Below are positions 19,950 through 28,118 of a DNA stretch of 64,000 nt, one piece after another. The DNA lies in NCBI GenBank assembly GCA_009360345.1, contig SPDP01000001.1, positions 1,054,001 through 1,118,000 on the forward strand. Reading direction: 5' to 3'. Below the pieces are notes generated by a model. The model was given only the letters and a program-made list of their open reading frames with translations. It was not told the origin of the DNA and made no database searches. The position numbers were made by a program, and so were the translations under genes. Numbering within the stretch: position 1 is the first letter of the stretch; the number at the start of each line of letters is the position of its first letter. The DNA is from Alcaligenaceae bacterium SAGV5 (GTDB lineage Bacteria > Pseudomonadota > Gammaproteobacteria > Burkholderiales > Burkholderiaceae_B).

Positions 19950-21094
19950 GGCGAGGCGCTCCAGGGATATTCGAGTTGCAGGGCGACGACGTTGGCGGTG
20001 CGGGCGCCGTAGCGTCCGGCGATGGCTCGCAGCGTCTGGTCCAGCGCTTGTGCCGGGCGCTGGTCGGTGAAGGCGGCCGTGTGGCTGGCCGAAGGCCGGT
20101 CGGCTGACACCGCTTCCGGAATGACGCGAACCTGGTTGCGGGTTTCGACCGCTTGAGAGGTTTGCGCGAACGTCACGGCCCGCGACCGGTAGGTGCGTGA
20201 CCAGGCGTCGGCGACCAGGGCCAGCGAAACTTCGTCCATGCCGGGCTCGAGTGCCACGCCTATCCGTTCCCGGTTCCAGAATGCCAGCACGTTGCCGAGC
20301 ACCGTCGCCGCGAAAGGCCGGGTCAGCGTGAAGGCGTGGCTGGCGTGGCGCAGGTCCCACGAGGGCAGGCCCAGGTCGCGGGCCACCGCTTCGGCCTTCC
20401 GCCGTCCGGCCATGGCCTCGATCAGGATCAGCATCATGGGCATCGACGCGGAGATGCCGGTGCTGGTCGCGACGCCCCGGTCCGCCACCACGCGCCGGTT
20501 GGCGACATAGGTGATGGCAGGGTGCTTGCCCAGCATGTCCCGCAGGTAGTACCAATGGGTGGTCGCGCGCCTGCCCTCCAGCAGGCCGGCCGCGGCGACG
20601 ACCTTGGCCCCCGCGCACACGCCCAGGATGATCGCGCCTTTGCGGGACTGCTCCCTGAGCCAGGCCAGCACGGCCGGATCGTCGTCGCGGCTCATGGCGG
20701 GCACGATGACGTAGTTGGCGCCCGCTGGATGCCGCGCGTCGAAGTGCGCGATGGTGGCGTCGGCCTGGACGGTCAGCGCCGGGAAAAGCCTGACCGGACC
20801 TTGCCCGGTCGCCAGCGTCACGACGTCGGCCACGCCGGCGCGCCGCAGGATGCCGGTCGGCATCAGGTAGTCGGTGGTTTCGGTGGCGTCGTTGAGGGCC
20901 AGGACCGCCACCAGGGGGCGTTTGTGTCCGGGCGGTTTCAAGGCGGCCAGCAGGGCGTCCATTTCGCTCGTCGCGACCGGCGGCGTGGCGCCCAGGGCGG
21001 GCGCCGGTGGCAGGCTGAGCAGCCAAACCGCGACGCCGGCCAGCGCGAGCACGACGAGTGCCAGTCCACCCCGGGTGACGTGGGGGTTGAGCAT
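19946..21094 (-). CDS. Membrane-anchored DJ-1/PfpI-family protein
   Basis: 382 residues. A hydrophobic N-terminal segment (about 9-33) looks like a membrane anchor or signal. A DJ-1/PfpI domain follows (about 55-235), with the nucleophile elbow L-G-V-C-A-G-A and the downstream THW motif seen in GlxA-type regulators. The C-terminal 130 residues carry no AraC helix-turn-helix that I can see. It is therefore not a normal GlxA regulator but an exported or anchored relative. It is divergent from a true GlxA-type regulator gene 97 bases away. Function unknown; hydrolase, chaperone or sensor are possible. Confidence 0.75.
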   Translation of the reverse strand: MLNPHVTRGGLALVVLALAGVAVWLLSLPPAPALGATPPVATSEMDALLAALKPPGHKRPLVAVLALNDATETTDYLMPTGILRRAGVADVVTLATGQGPVRLFPALTVQADATIAHFDARHPAGANYVIVPAMSRDDDPAVLAWLREQSRKGAIILGVCAGAKVVAAAGLLEGRRATTHWYYLRDMLGKHPAITYVANRRVVADRGVATSTGISASMPMMLILIEAMAGRRKAEAVARDLGLPSWDLRHASHAFTLTRPFAATVLGNVLAFWNRERIGVALEPGMDEVSLALVADAWSRTYRSRAVTFAQTSQAVETRNQVRVIPEAVSADRPSASHTAAFTDQRPAQALDQTLRAIAGRYGARTANVVALQLEYPWSASP

Positions 21095-21191
21095 GATCGG
21101 GATTCTCCGAGCCGGGAGCATCGGCTGTCAGGTCTCAATCTACTCGCTTCATGGCATGGCGGAAATGTCAAAAATACATTAATTTCTGCCA

Positions 21192-22157
21192 ATGCACCGC
21201 ATCGTATTCGTCGTCTATCCAGGGTTCGAGATTCTGGATGTGTCCGGGCCGGGAGCCGTCTTCAGTGGCGCCAACCACGCCTTGGGCGGCGAGGCACCGT
21301 TCTATGAAATCGAACTGCTATCGGGCCAGGGTGGACCGGTGGCGAGCAGCAGCGGCATTGTCGTCGAGACACGCGGCATCGATGCGCCGGCTGCGCCATC
21401 GATCGATACGCTGCTGGTCGTGGGCGCCGAGCGGGAGCCGCTGCTGCGGGCGATGGCCGATCCGGCCTTGGGGCCGTTGCTCGCGCGGCTTGCCGGCAGG
21501 GCCGGGCGGTGGGGCTCGATCTGTTCCGGCATCTTCGTCCTGGCGGCGCTTGGATTGGTCGATGGCCGCCGCGTCGCCACGCACTGGGATGCCTGCACGC
21601 CTTTGGCCAAGGCCTTTCCCAAGGTGGAGGTGGACCCCGATTCCCTGTATGTCGTGGACGGACACCTTTGGACCTCGGCCGGCGTGACGACCGGCATCGA
21701 CATGGCCCTGGCGATGGTCGCCGCCGACCTGGGCGCGAAGGTCGCCGGCGAGGTCGCGCAGCGGCTGGTGCTGTACGCCCGCCGTCCGGGCTATCAGTCC
21801 CAGTTCAGTCCCGTGCTCCAGGCGCAGGCCCGGGCCGACAGCCCCTTTGGCGAGCTGATCGCGTGGATACAGGGCCATCTCCAGGAGCCGCTGGACGTGC
21901 CGGCGCTGGCGGCCCGCGCGGGGCTGGCCGAACGTACCTTCCACCGCAGGTTCGTCGCGGCGACGGGCGTGACGCCGGCCCGCTTCGTCGAGACCGCGCG
22001 GCTGGATGCCGCTCGCATGCTGCTGTCCCGGGGGCTGTCGTTGAAGTCGGTGGCGGTGCAGGTGGGGCTGTTTCCAGCGGCGCGTTTTGCCGAGGCCTTC
22101 GAACGCCGGTTCGGGATGTCTCCCCGGTTGTTCCGGGACATGCATGCCGGAGGCTGA
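21192..22157 (+). CDS. GlxA-family transcriptional regulator (DJ-1 + AraC)
   Basis: 321 residues. An N-terminal DJ-1/PfpI domain (about 1-190: F-V-V-Y-P-G-F-E-I-L-D-V-S-G-P at the start, I-C-S-G-I-F-V-L-A elbow, A-T-H-W-D motif) is joined to a C-terminal AraC double helix-turn-helix (about 215-318: GLAERTFHRRF, V-T-P-A-R-F-V-E-T-A-R-L-D-A-A-R). The likely target is the divergent DJ-1-GST unit. The inducer is unknown. Confidence 0.92.
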   Translation: MHRIVFVVYPGFEILDVSGPGAVFSGANHALGGEAPFYEIELLSGQGGPVASSSGIVVETRGIDAPAAPSIDTLLVVGAEREPLLRAMADPALGPLLARLAGRAGRWGSICSGIFVLAALGLVDGRRVATHWDACTPLAKAFPKVEVDPDSLYVVDGHLWTSAGVTTGIDMALAMVAADLGAKVAGEVAQRLVLYARRPGYQSQFSPVLQAQARADSPFGELIAWIQGHLQEPLDVPALAARAGLAERTFHRRFVAATGVTPARFVETARLDAARMLLSRGLSLKSVAVQVGLFPAARFAEAFERRFGMSPRLFRDMHAGG

Positions 22158-22199
22158 GCGCTCGGGCGACTCAAGGCCTCGGCCACGGTCCTGGCGAAG

Positions 22200-22691
22200 T
22201 CAAGCCGGCACCCGGCCCTCGTAGCGGACCATGATCTGCCATGCCGCATGGACCGACGGCCGCGGCGCACCCTCGACCTCGACCGTGACGTCCCACGAAC
22301 AACGGGCCTCGCCGGGCCGGGTTTCCTTTACGTCGGCCAAGGCGAACCGGGCCGAGACGTGGGCCCCGGAAGGCACGGGGGCCGTGAAGCGGATCTTGTC
22401 GAAGCCGTAGTTCAACGCCATGGCCGCGCCGGGAAAGGCGACGCAGCTCGCTTGCCAATACGTCAGCAGGGACAGCACGAGGAAGCCATGGGCGATGGTC
22501 TGCCCATATGGCGACTCGGCCCGCGCGCGCGCCGGGTCCATATGGATCCATTGGTTGTCGCGCGTGACCTGTCCGAACCGGTCGATCATCTCCTGGTCCA
22601 CGACGATGGATTCGGAGACGATCGCGGGTTTCCCCACGAAGCGCATGAGCGCCTGTACGGAGTCGAATGAAACAGGGGGGCGGCTGGCCAT
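22200..22691 (-). CDS. MaoC-family (R)-specific enoyl-CoA hydratase
   Basis: 163 residues of one hot-dog fold domain. The catalytic segment is clear: D-N-Q-W-I-H-M-D-P-A-R-A, then P-Y-G-Q-T-I-A-H-G-F-L-V-L-S-L, with the Asp and His pair that adds water to 2-enoyl-CoA. It is the last gene of the operon, 2 bases behind the thiolase gene. With the SDR and thiolase it makes a set of hydration, oxidation and thiolysis that needs an unsaturated CoA ester as input. Confidence 0.88.
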   Translation of the reverse strand: MASRPPVSFDSVQALMRFVGKPAIVSESIVVDQEMIDRFGQVTRDNQWIHMDPARARAESPYGQTIAHGFLVLSLLTYWQASCVAFPGAAMALNYGFDKIRFTAPVPSGAHVSARFALADVKETRPGEARCSWDVTVEVEGAPRPSVHAAWQIMVRYEGRVPA

Positions 22692-22693
22692 GA

Positions 22694-23881
22694 TCAGATC
22701 CGTTCGAAGATGGCGGCGATGCCCTGGCCGCCGCCTATGCACATGGTGACCAGCGCATACCGGCCGCCGATACGCTGGAGTTCGTGCAAGGCCTTGACGG
22801 TGATGATGGCGCCCGTCGCGCCCACCGGATGGCCCAGTGCGATGCCCGATCCGTTGGGATTGACCTTGGCGGGGTCCAGTCCAAGCTCGCGGGCGACCGC
22901 GCAGGCCTGCGCCGCGAAGGCCTCGTTGGATTCGACGACGTCGATATCGTCCACGCAAAGGCCCGCCTTGTCCAGCACGGCGCGCGTGGCGGGAACGGGG
23001 CCCATGCCCATGTAGCGCGGATCGACGCCCGCATGGGCATAGGCCACCAGCCGGGCCAGGGGCCGCGCGCCGCAGGCTTGCGCGCGGGCGCGTTCCATCA
23101 GTACGAGCGCGGCGGCGCCGTCATTGATACCCGAGGCGTTGCCGGCCGTGACGGTGCCGTCGTCCGGCGCGAACGCGGGCCGCAGGGCCGCCAGGTCGCT
23201 CAGGCTGACGTCGCCGCGGATGTGCTCGTCCTGGGCGAAAGTGGTGCTGCCCTTGCGGCCCGGCACCGTGAGCGGGACGAGCTGCGAGGCGAAGCGGCCT
23301 TCGGCGTTGGCCCGTGCCGCGCGGCGATGGCTTTCGACGGCCAGCGCATCCTGTTCCCCGCGCGTGATGCCATATTGCCGGGCGACGTTCTCTGCCGTCA
23401 TGCCCATGTGGATGCGGTGGAAGGGGTCGTGCAGCGCGCCCAGCAGCGTATCCACCATCGGGGTGTCGCCCAGGCGCGCGCCTGCGCGCATGGCCTGGCT
23501 GGCGTACGGGGCGCGCGACATGTTTTCGGCGCCGCCGGCGACCGCCGTGGCGCAGTCGCCAAGCAGGATGGACTGCGACGCGGACACGATGGCCTGCAGG
23601 CCCGATCCGCATAAACGGTTGACGTTGAAGGCCGGCGTTTCCTGGCCGCAGCCGCCCTCGATGGCGGCGATGCGCGACAAGTACAGGTCGCGGGGTTCGG
23701 TATTGATGACCTGGCCGAAGCAGACATGCTCGACCTGGGCCGGTTCGATATTCGCGCGCGCGACGGCGGCGCGCAGGACCTCGGTGGCGAGCGTGGCGGG
23801 CGCGACGTCCTTCAGGCTTTTGCCGAAACTGCCTATGGGGGTGCGCACGCCCGACAGGACGACGACTTCTCGGGTTGCCAT
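22694..23881 (-). CDS. Acetyl-CoA acetyltransferase (thiolase)
   Basis: 395 residues, typical of degradative and biosynthetic thiolases. Nucleophile Cys91 lies in N-R-L-C-G-S-G-L-Q-A; G-N-A-S-G-I-N-D-G-A-A, GHPVGATGA (His) and the second catalytic Cys in M-C-I-G-G-G-Q-G are all present. It should cleave a 3-oxoacyl-CoA made by the upstream SDR. It lies between the SDR (9 bases) and MaoC genes on one transcript. Confidence 0.94.
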   Translation of the reverse strand: MATREVVVLSGVRTPIGSFGKSLKDVAPATLATEVLRAAVARANIEPAQVEHVCFGQVINTEPRDLYLSRIAAIEGGCGQETPAFNVNRLCGSGLQAIVSASQSILLGDCATAVAGGAENMSRAPYASQAMRAGARLGDTPMVDTLLGALHDPFHRIHMGMTAENVARQYGITRGEQDALAVESHRRAARANAEGRFASQLVPLTVPGRKGSTTFAQDEHIRGDVSLSDLAALRPAFAPDDGTVTAGNASGINDGAAALVLMERARAQACGARPLARLVAYAHAGVDPRYMGMGPVPATRAVLDKAGLCVDDIDVVESNEAFAAQACAVARELGLDPAKVNPNGSGIALGHPVGATGAIITVKALHELQRIGGRYALVTMCIGGGQGIAAIFERI

Positions 23882-23890
23882 GGTGTGCGG

Positions 23891-24802
23891 TCAGACCGAG
23901 GAGGGGGCGGGCTGGCGCTGCGCCTGGGCCTTGGCGATTTCATGGCGCAATTGGTCGAAGCCGGTGGCGGGAACGACTTCCCCCCGGCGGTCGGCCACTT
24001 CGCCCAGCCGCCGGGCCAGGACGTTGGCCGACAGCTCGGCGCCGCTCAGGCAGATGCCCTGGGTCATGGTGATGTTGGCTTGTTCGAAGCTGCCGGCGCC
24101 GGCCATCAGGATGGTGCGGGTCGGGGCGTTTTCGGCGACCAGGGCCACCAGGGCGGGGCTGACCGAGGTGGGCGACAGCAGGTCCAGCGCTTCCTGTTCC
24201 AGCAGTCCTTCGGTCATGGCCGTGGCGGCCGTGGGGGCCAGGCAGTTCACCCGCACGCCATACTTCTCGCCTTCCAGGGCCAGGGTCTGCATCAGGCCGA
24301 CCAGGGCCATCTTCGCCGCGCCGTAGTTGGCCTGTCCGAAGTTGCCGTACAGGCCGGAGGACGAGGTCGTCATCACGATGCGTCCGTAGTTTTGTTCGCG
24401 CATGGCGTTCCACACGGCGTGGGTGCAGTGCACCGAGCCCATCAGGTGGACCTCCATGACGAGCCGGAAATCCTCCAGGCTCATCTTGGCGAAGCTTTTG
24501 TCGCGCAGGATGCCGGCGTTGTTCACCAGGATGTCGACCCGGCCCCACTGCGCCACGGCCTGTTGCACCATGGCCTGGACCTGCTGGGGATCCGTCACGT
24601 CGGTGCCGTTTGCGTGGGCCTGCCCGCCGGCCGCGCGAATGGCGTCCACGACGGCCTGGGCCTCGGAGCCGGGCCGGTCGGCGCCCATGTCGTTGACCAG
24701 GACCCTGGCGCCATGGCGGGCGAGTTCCAGGGCGTGGGAGCGGCCCAGGCCGCGGCCGGCTCCGGTGACGATGGCGATGCGGCCTTGCAGGAGAGGTGTC
24801 AT
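23891..24802 (-). CDS. SDR-family (3R)-hydroxyacyl-CoA dehydrogenase, MFE-2 like
   Basis: 303 residues. The nucleotide-binding T-G-A-G-R-G-L-G (13-20), the VNDMG segment at 36-40, N-N-A-G-I-L-R-D (95-102) and the catalytic Y160-x3-K164 are visible. The NDMG and ILRDKSF features match the dehydrogenase unit of peroxisomal-type multifunctional enzyme 2, which oxidises (3R)-hydroxyacyl-CoA. The C-terminal 60 residues extend beyond a standard FabG. The MaoC hydratase in the same operon makes (R)-hydroxyacyl-CoA, which fits. Confidence 0.86.
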   Translation of the reverse strand: MTPLLQGRIAIVTGAGRGLGRSHALELARHGARVLVNDMGADRPGSEAQAVVDAIRAAGGQAHANGTDVTDPQQVQAMVQQAVAQWGRVDILVNNAGILRDKSFAKMSLEDFRLVMEVHLMGSVHCTHAVWNAMREQNYGRIVMTTSSSGLYGNFGQANYGAAKMALVGLMQTLALEGEKYGVRVNCLAPTAATAMTEGLLEQEALDLLSPTSVSPALVALVAENAPTRTILMAGAGSFEQANITMTQGICLSGAELSANVLARRLGEVADRRGEVVPATGFDQLRHEIAKAQAQRQPAPSSV

Positions 24803-24826
24803 AGGTTCTCGGATTGGTCGAGGTTG

Positions 24827-26083
24827 TCAGGACGCCTGGGGCGCGGCCGCCTTGGCGTGTGTGCGGATGATCCCGGCGCGTTCCAGTTCGGCGATGGACG
24901 CTTCGTCCAGGCCGGCTTCGGCCAGTACGGCGTGGGTGCCTTCGCCCAGCGCGGGCGCGCCGTCGGGGCTGGGGCCGCCGTCCTGGTCGAAGTGGAAACC
25001 GATGCCCCGGGTGCGGACTTCGCCGCCGCCCTGGTGGAAGCGATAGTCCGGCAGGTTCACGCAGCCGGTGGCATCGGCCTCGTCCAGGAATTCCTCCAGC
25101 TTTCTTACGCGGGCCGCGGGCACGCCCACCTGGCTCAGGCGTTCCTCGAGGCGCGCCGCGCTGTGGGCCGCGAAGGCCTGCCGCAGGCGCTGCGCGACGT
25201 ATTCGCGGTCGTTCGGCACGACGAAGCCATTGGGAGCGTTGAACGCGGCCAGGTCCAGCGCCCGCGCGTCGCCGCACAGCTCCTCGACCCCGAGGACGGC
25301 GGCCAGCTTGCGGAACTGGGCCGGCGTGTTCGCGGCCACCGCCAGCCAGCCGTCCGCGCACGGATAGGTGTCGGCCGCGGGGCTGCCCGTGTAGCCGCGG
25401 TTGCCGACGCGGCGCGTGGGGGTACCGTCGGTCAGGTAGGCGCAGGTGTTGGTGTACATCAGCATCAGGGAAGCCTGCACCATGGAGGCGTCGATGTACT
25501 GGCCGCTGCCGTCGCGCGACCGGCGATGCAGCGCGGAGACGATGGACAGCGCCCCCAGCATGCCGACGGCGACGTCGATGACGGGAAAGCCGACCTTGAG
25601 CGGCGGCGCGTCGTGGCCTTCGCCGGACATCATCATCATGCCGGTCAGGGCCTGCACGACGTGGTCGTAGGCGCCGCGCTGCGACCAGTCGCCTTGCTGG
25701 CCGAAACCGGAGATGGAGCAGTAGACGATGTCAGGTTTCACGGCCTGGATCGATGCGTAGTCCAGTCCGTGGCGCGCGACCACGCCGGGCCGGAAGTTCT
25801 CGATGAAGACATCGGCGGACGCGGCCAGGGTGCGCAACAGTTCGGCGCCTTGCGCGCTCCGGATGTCCAGCGCCAGCGACTGCTTGCCGGCGTTCAGGGC
25901 GGCGAAGCCGGTGGGCGTGTCGGTGTCGGCGCCTTCTTTCATCGAGCGCAGCACCTCGCCCGCCAGCGGCGGCTCCACCTTGATGACTTCGGCGCCCAGC
26001 TGCGCCAGGTAGAACGAGGCCAGGGGGCCGGCGATCACGTGCGACAGATCCAGCACGCGCACGCCTTCGAGTGGCTTGGACAT
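24827..26083 (-). CDS. CaiB/BaiF family CoA-transferase (418 aa)
   Basis: Class III CoA-transferase with G-V-R-V-L-D-L-S-H-V-I-A-G-P, A-E-V-I-K-V-E-P-P, V-F-I-E-N-F-R-P-G-V-V-A, CSISGFGQQGD, and the likely catalytic Asp in V-G-F-P-V-I-D-V-A-V-G. It should activate the imported acid as a CoA ester for the enzymes encoded downstream. It follows the Bug binding protein gene by 13 bases. Confidence 0.92.
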   Translation of the reverse strand: MSKPLEGVRVLDLSHVIAGPLASFYLAQLGAEVIKVEPPLAGEVLRSMKEGADTDTPTGFAALNAGKQSLALDIRSAQGAELLRTLAASADVFIENFRPGVVARHGLDYASIQAVKPDIVYCSISGFGQQGDWSQRGAYDHVVQALTGMMMMSGEGHDAPPLKVGFPVIDVAVGMLGALSIVSALHRRSRDGSGQYIDASMVQASLMLMYTNTCAYLTDGTPTRRVGNRGYTGSPAADTYPCADGWLAVAANTPAQFRKLAAVLGVEELCGDARALDLAAFNAPNGFVVPNDREYVAQRLRQAFAAHSAARLEERLSQVGVPAARVRKLEEFLDEADATGCVNLPDYRFHQGGGEVRTRGIGFHFDQDGGPSPDGAPALGEGTHAVLAEAGLDEASIAELERAGIIRTHAKAAAPQAS

Positions 26084-26096
26084 GAAGCTTTTCCGT

Positions 26097-27074
26097 TCAG
26101 CCGGCGGTGATGCCGGTCAGTTTGATGATGTCGGCCCACTTGCGATATTCGTCGCGTACGAAGGCGGCGTCGGCCTGTGGGCTGGCGCTCTGGATCACGC
26201 GGTTGCCGGCCGCTTCGAACAGGCCCTTGACCGACGGGTCCTTGAGCGCCGCCGTGGTCGCGGCAAAGAGCCTGTCGACCGTTTCGGCGGGCGATTTCCT
26301 GGGCAGCCAGATGCCGAACCAGAACTCCTGGACCGCCAGGTCGCTGTGCAGCAGTTCGTACAGAGGGGGAACGCCGGGCAGCTCGGCCAGGGGCTCGCGG
26401 CTGGTCACGGCCAGGGCGCGCAGCTTGCCGCTCTTGACCTGGGGAATGGCGGTGCCCGCGATGGTGAAGGCGAAGTCAGTGTCGCCGCGCTGGAGCGAGA
26501 TGGGAATTTCCACCGAACCCTTGAACGGAATGTGCACCGCTTCGACCTTCAGCAACGACACGAAAGTGGCGCCGCCCAGATGCGCGCCCGATCCGATGCC
26601 GCCCGAGGCGCAGTTCAACTTCCTGGAGCTGGCGCGCAAGGCGGCAACGAGGTCTTGCAGGCTGTGGTAGGGCGAGCTTGCGGAGACGACCAGCACGGTG
26701 GGGGAGGTCGCGATGGCGGTGACCGGCGCGAAATCGTTGACCGGGTCGAACATCAGGCTGGGCTGCAAGGCCTTCTGGATCAGGTGCGAGTTCGACCCCA
26801 TCAGCGCGGTGTAGCCGTCGGCCGGCGCCTGCGCGACGTGCTGGGCGGCCAGCACGCCGCCCGCGCCGACCTTGTTGTCGACCACGATGGGCTGGCCCAG
26901 CGCGGCGCCCAGCAAAGGGCCGAATTGCCGCATCATGATGTCGGGTCCGCCGCCGGCGGCGTAGGGCACGACGATGCGCACCGCTTTCGAAGGATAGGCG
27001 GGCGCGGCCCACGCAGCGTGGTCGAGCATCATTCCGGCGCCCAGGGCGCCCAGGCAGAAGGTGCGGCGTTCCAT
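26097..27074 (-). CDS. Bug-family periplasmic solute-binding protein
   Basis: 325 residues; tripartite tricarboxylate transporter (TctC/Bug) receptor. The N-terminus carries an RRTFCLGALGAG stretch like a Tat signal and a probable cleavage after A-W-A. The mature start Y-P-S-K-A-V-R-I-V-V-P-Y-A-A-G-G is the Bug hallmark, and K-V-G-A-G-G-V-L-A-A follows. No TctA/TctB membrane genes are nearby, as is usual in Bordetella relatives. It opens the operon and probably binds the carboxylate degraded by it. Confidence 0.93.
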   Translation of the reverse strand: MERRTFCLGALGAGMMLDHAAWAAPAYPSKAVRIVVPYAAGGGPDIMMRQFGPLLGAALGQPIVVDNKVGAGGVLAAQHVAQAPADGYTALMGSNSHLIQKALQPSLMFDPVNDFAPVTAIATSPTVLVVSASSPYHSLQDLVAALRASSRKLNCASGGIGSGAHLGGATFVSLLKVEAVHIPFKGSVEIPISLQRGDTDFAFTIAGTAIPQVKSGKLRALAVTSREPLAELPGVPPLYELLHSDLAVQEFWFGIWLPRKSPAETVDRLFAATTAALKDPSVKGLFEAAGNRVIQSASPQADAAFVRDEYRKWADIIKLTGITAG

Positions 27075-27135
27075 GTCGTCTCCTTGTGATGCTTGGTATA
27101 GGAATGCGTGAAGGATAGCGAACTGTCGTAAATAT

Positions 27136-27151
27136 AAAAGTAATATATTTT
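27136..27151. promoter_or_regulatory. AT-rich divergent control region with imperfect dyad
   Basis: Between the Bug gene and the LysR gene the sequence turns strongly AT-rich. AAAAGTAA / TATATTTT forms an imperfect inverted repeat (6 of 8 positions), a plausible LysR binding site serving both directions. Confidence 0.4.
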
Positions 27152-27194
27152 CATAGAGTGATAGCTTTATGTTTGATGTCTGCGGAGAAGCGAA

Positions 27195-28118
27195 GTGATC
27201 GAACCCGACCATCTGGTAGCCAAGCTGCGCTTTCGCCACCTGCGTCTGTTGAAGGAGGTGCAGGCCACGGGCAGCCTGCGCGCGGCGGGCCAGTCGCTCA
27301 ACCTGACGCAACCGGCCATCAGCAAGGCGCTGACGGAGATCGAGAGCGCGTTCGGCTTCCCCTTGTTCGTGCGCACGGCGCGCGGCCTGACGCCGACCGA
27401 CCGGGGCAGCGTCGTGCTGCGCGGCGCCACCCTGCTGCTGGAAGAGTTGCACCACCTGCGCAGCGAGGCCGTGGCGGTCGATCGCTTCATGGCCCAGGTG
27501 CGGATAGGCGCGCCGCCATTCCTGGCGCAGACCTATATGCCGGGCGTGGTGGCGAAGCTGGTGCAGCAGGAACTACCCGTGCGGGTGCAACTGCTGGAAG
27601 ACCGCGTCCCCGCGCTGATCGACGCGCTTGCCCGGGGCGAACTCGATGCGTTGGTCACCACTTTTCCGGTACAGATGCTGGAATCCGATACCGATGCCTT
27701 CGAGTACATCAAGTTGTTCGAGGCGCAGTTCGCCGTGGTCGCGTCCCCGGGCCACCCGCTGGCGCGCGCGCGGCGCGTGGAGTGGACCCGTTTGTCGCAG
27801 GAGCCGTGGGTGATGCCGGTGGAAGGCTCGATGGGCCGCAAGCTGATCGAGGACTGCTTCACCCATGCCGGCGTCCCGGTGCCCGTGCCGGTGATCGAGT
27901 CGACCAGTCCGACCACCAGCGTCCAGTTCGTGGGCGCCGGCCTGGGCATAGGCATCGTGCCGGACGTGGCGCTGCTTCATCACAGCGCGTTGCGGGCGGG
28001 CTCGGTCAAGCAGATACGCGTCGTGCCCGAGCCGCCTGCCAGCGTGGTGGCGTTGATCGTTCGCAAGGGGCCGGCCAATCCCCGGGTTGCGCTGTTGAAG
28101 GAGGCACTGGAGCTTTAG
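27195..28118 (+). CDS. LysR-family transcriptional regulator
   Basis: 307 residues. N-terminal helix-turn-helix (R-F-R-H-L-R-L-L-K-E-V-Q-A-T-G-S-L-R, then L-T-Q-P-A-I-S-K-A-L) and a C-terminal periplasmic-binding-like sensor domain. Starts at GTG 27195, after GGAGAAGCGAA. It is divergent from the Bug-CaiB-SDR-thiolase-MaoC operon and most likely activates it in response to the pathway acid. Its stop overlaps convergently by four bases with the metallo-hydrolase gene. Confidence 0.93.
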   Translation: MIEPDHLVAKLRFRHLRLLKEVQATGSLRAAGQSLNLTQPAISKALTEIESAFGFPLFVRTARGLTPTDRGSVVLRGATLLLEELHHLRSEAVAVDRFMAQVRIGAPPFLAQTYMPGVVAKLVQQELPVRVQLLEDRVPALIDALARGELDALVTTFPVQMLESDTDAFEYIKLFEAQFAVVASPGHPLARARRVEWTRLSQEPWVMPVEGSMGRKLIEDCFTHAGVPVPVPVIESTSPTTSVQFVGAGLGIGIVPDVALLHHSALRAGSVKQIRVVPEPPASVVALIVRKGPANPRVALLKEALEL

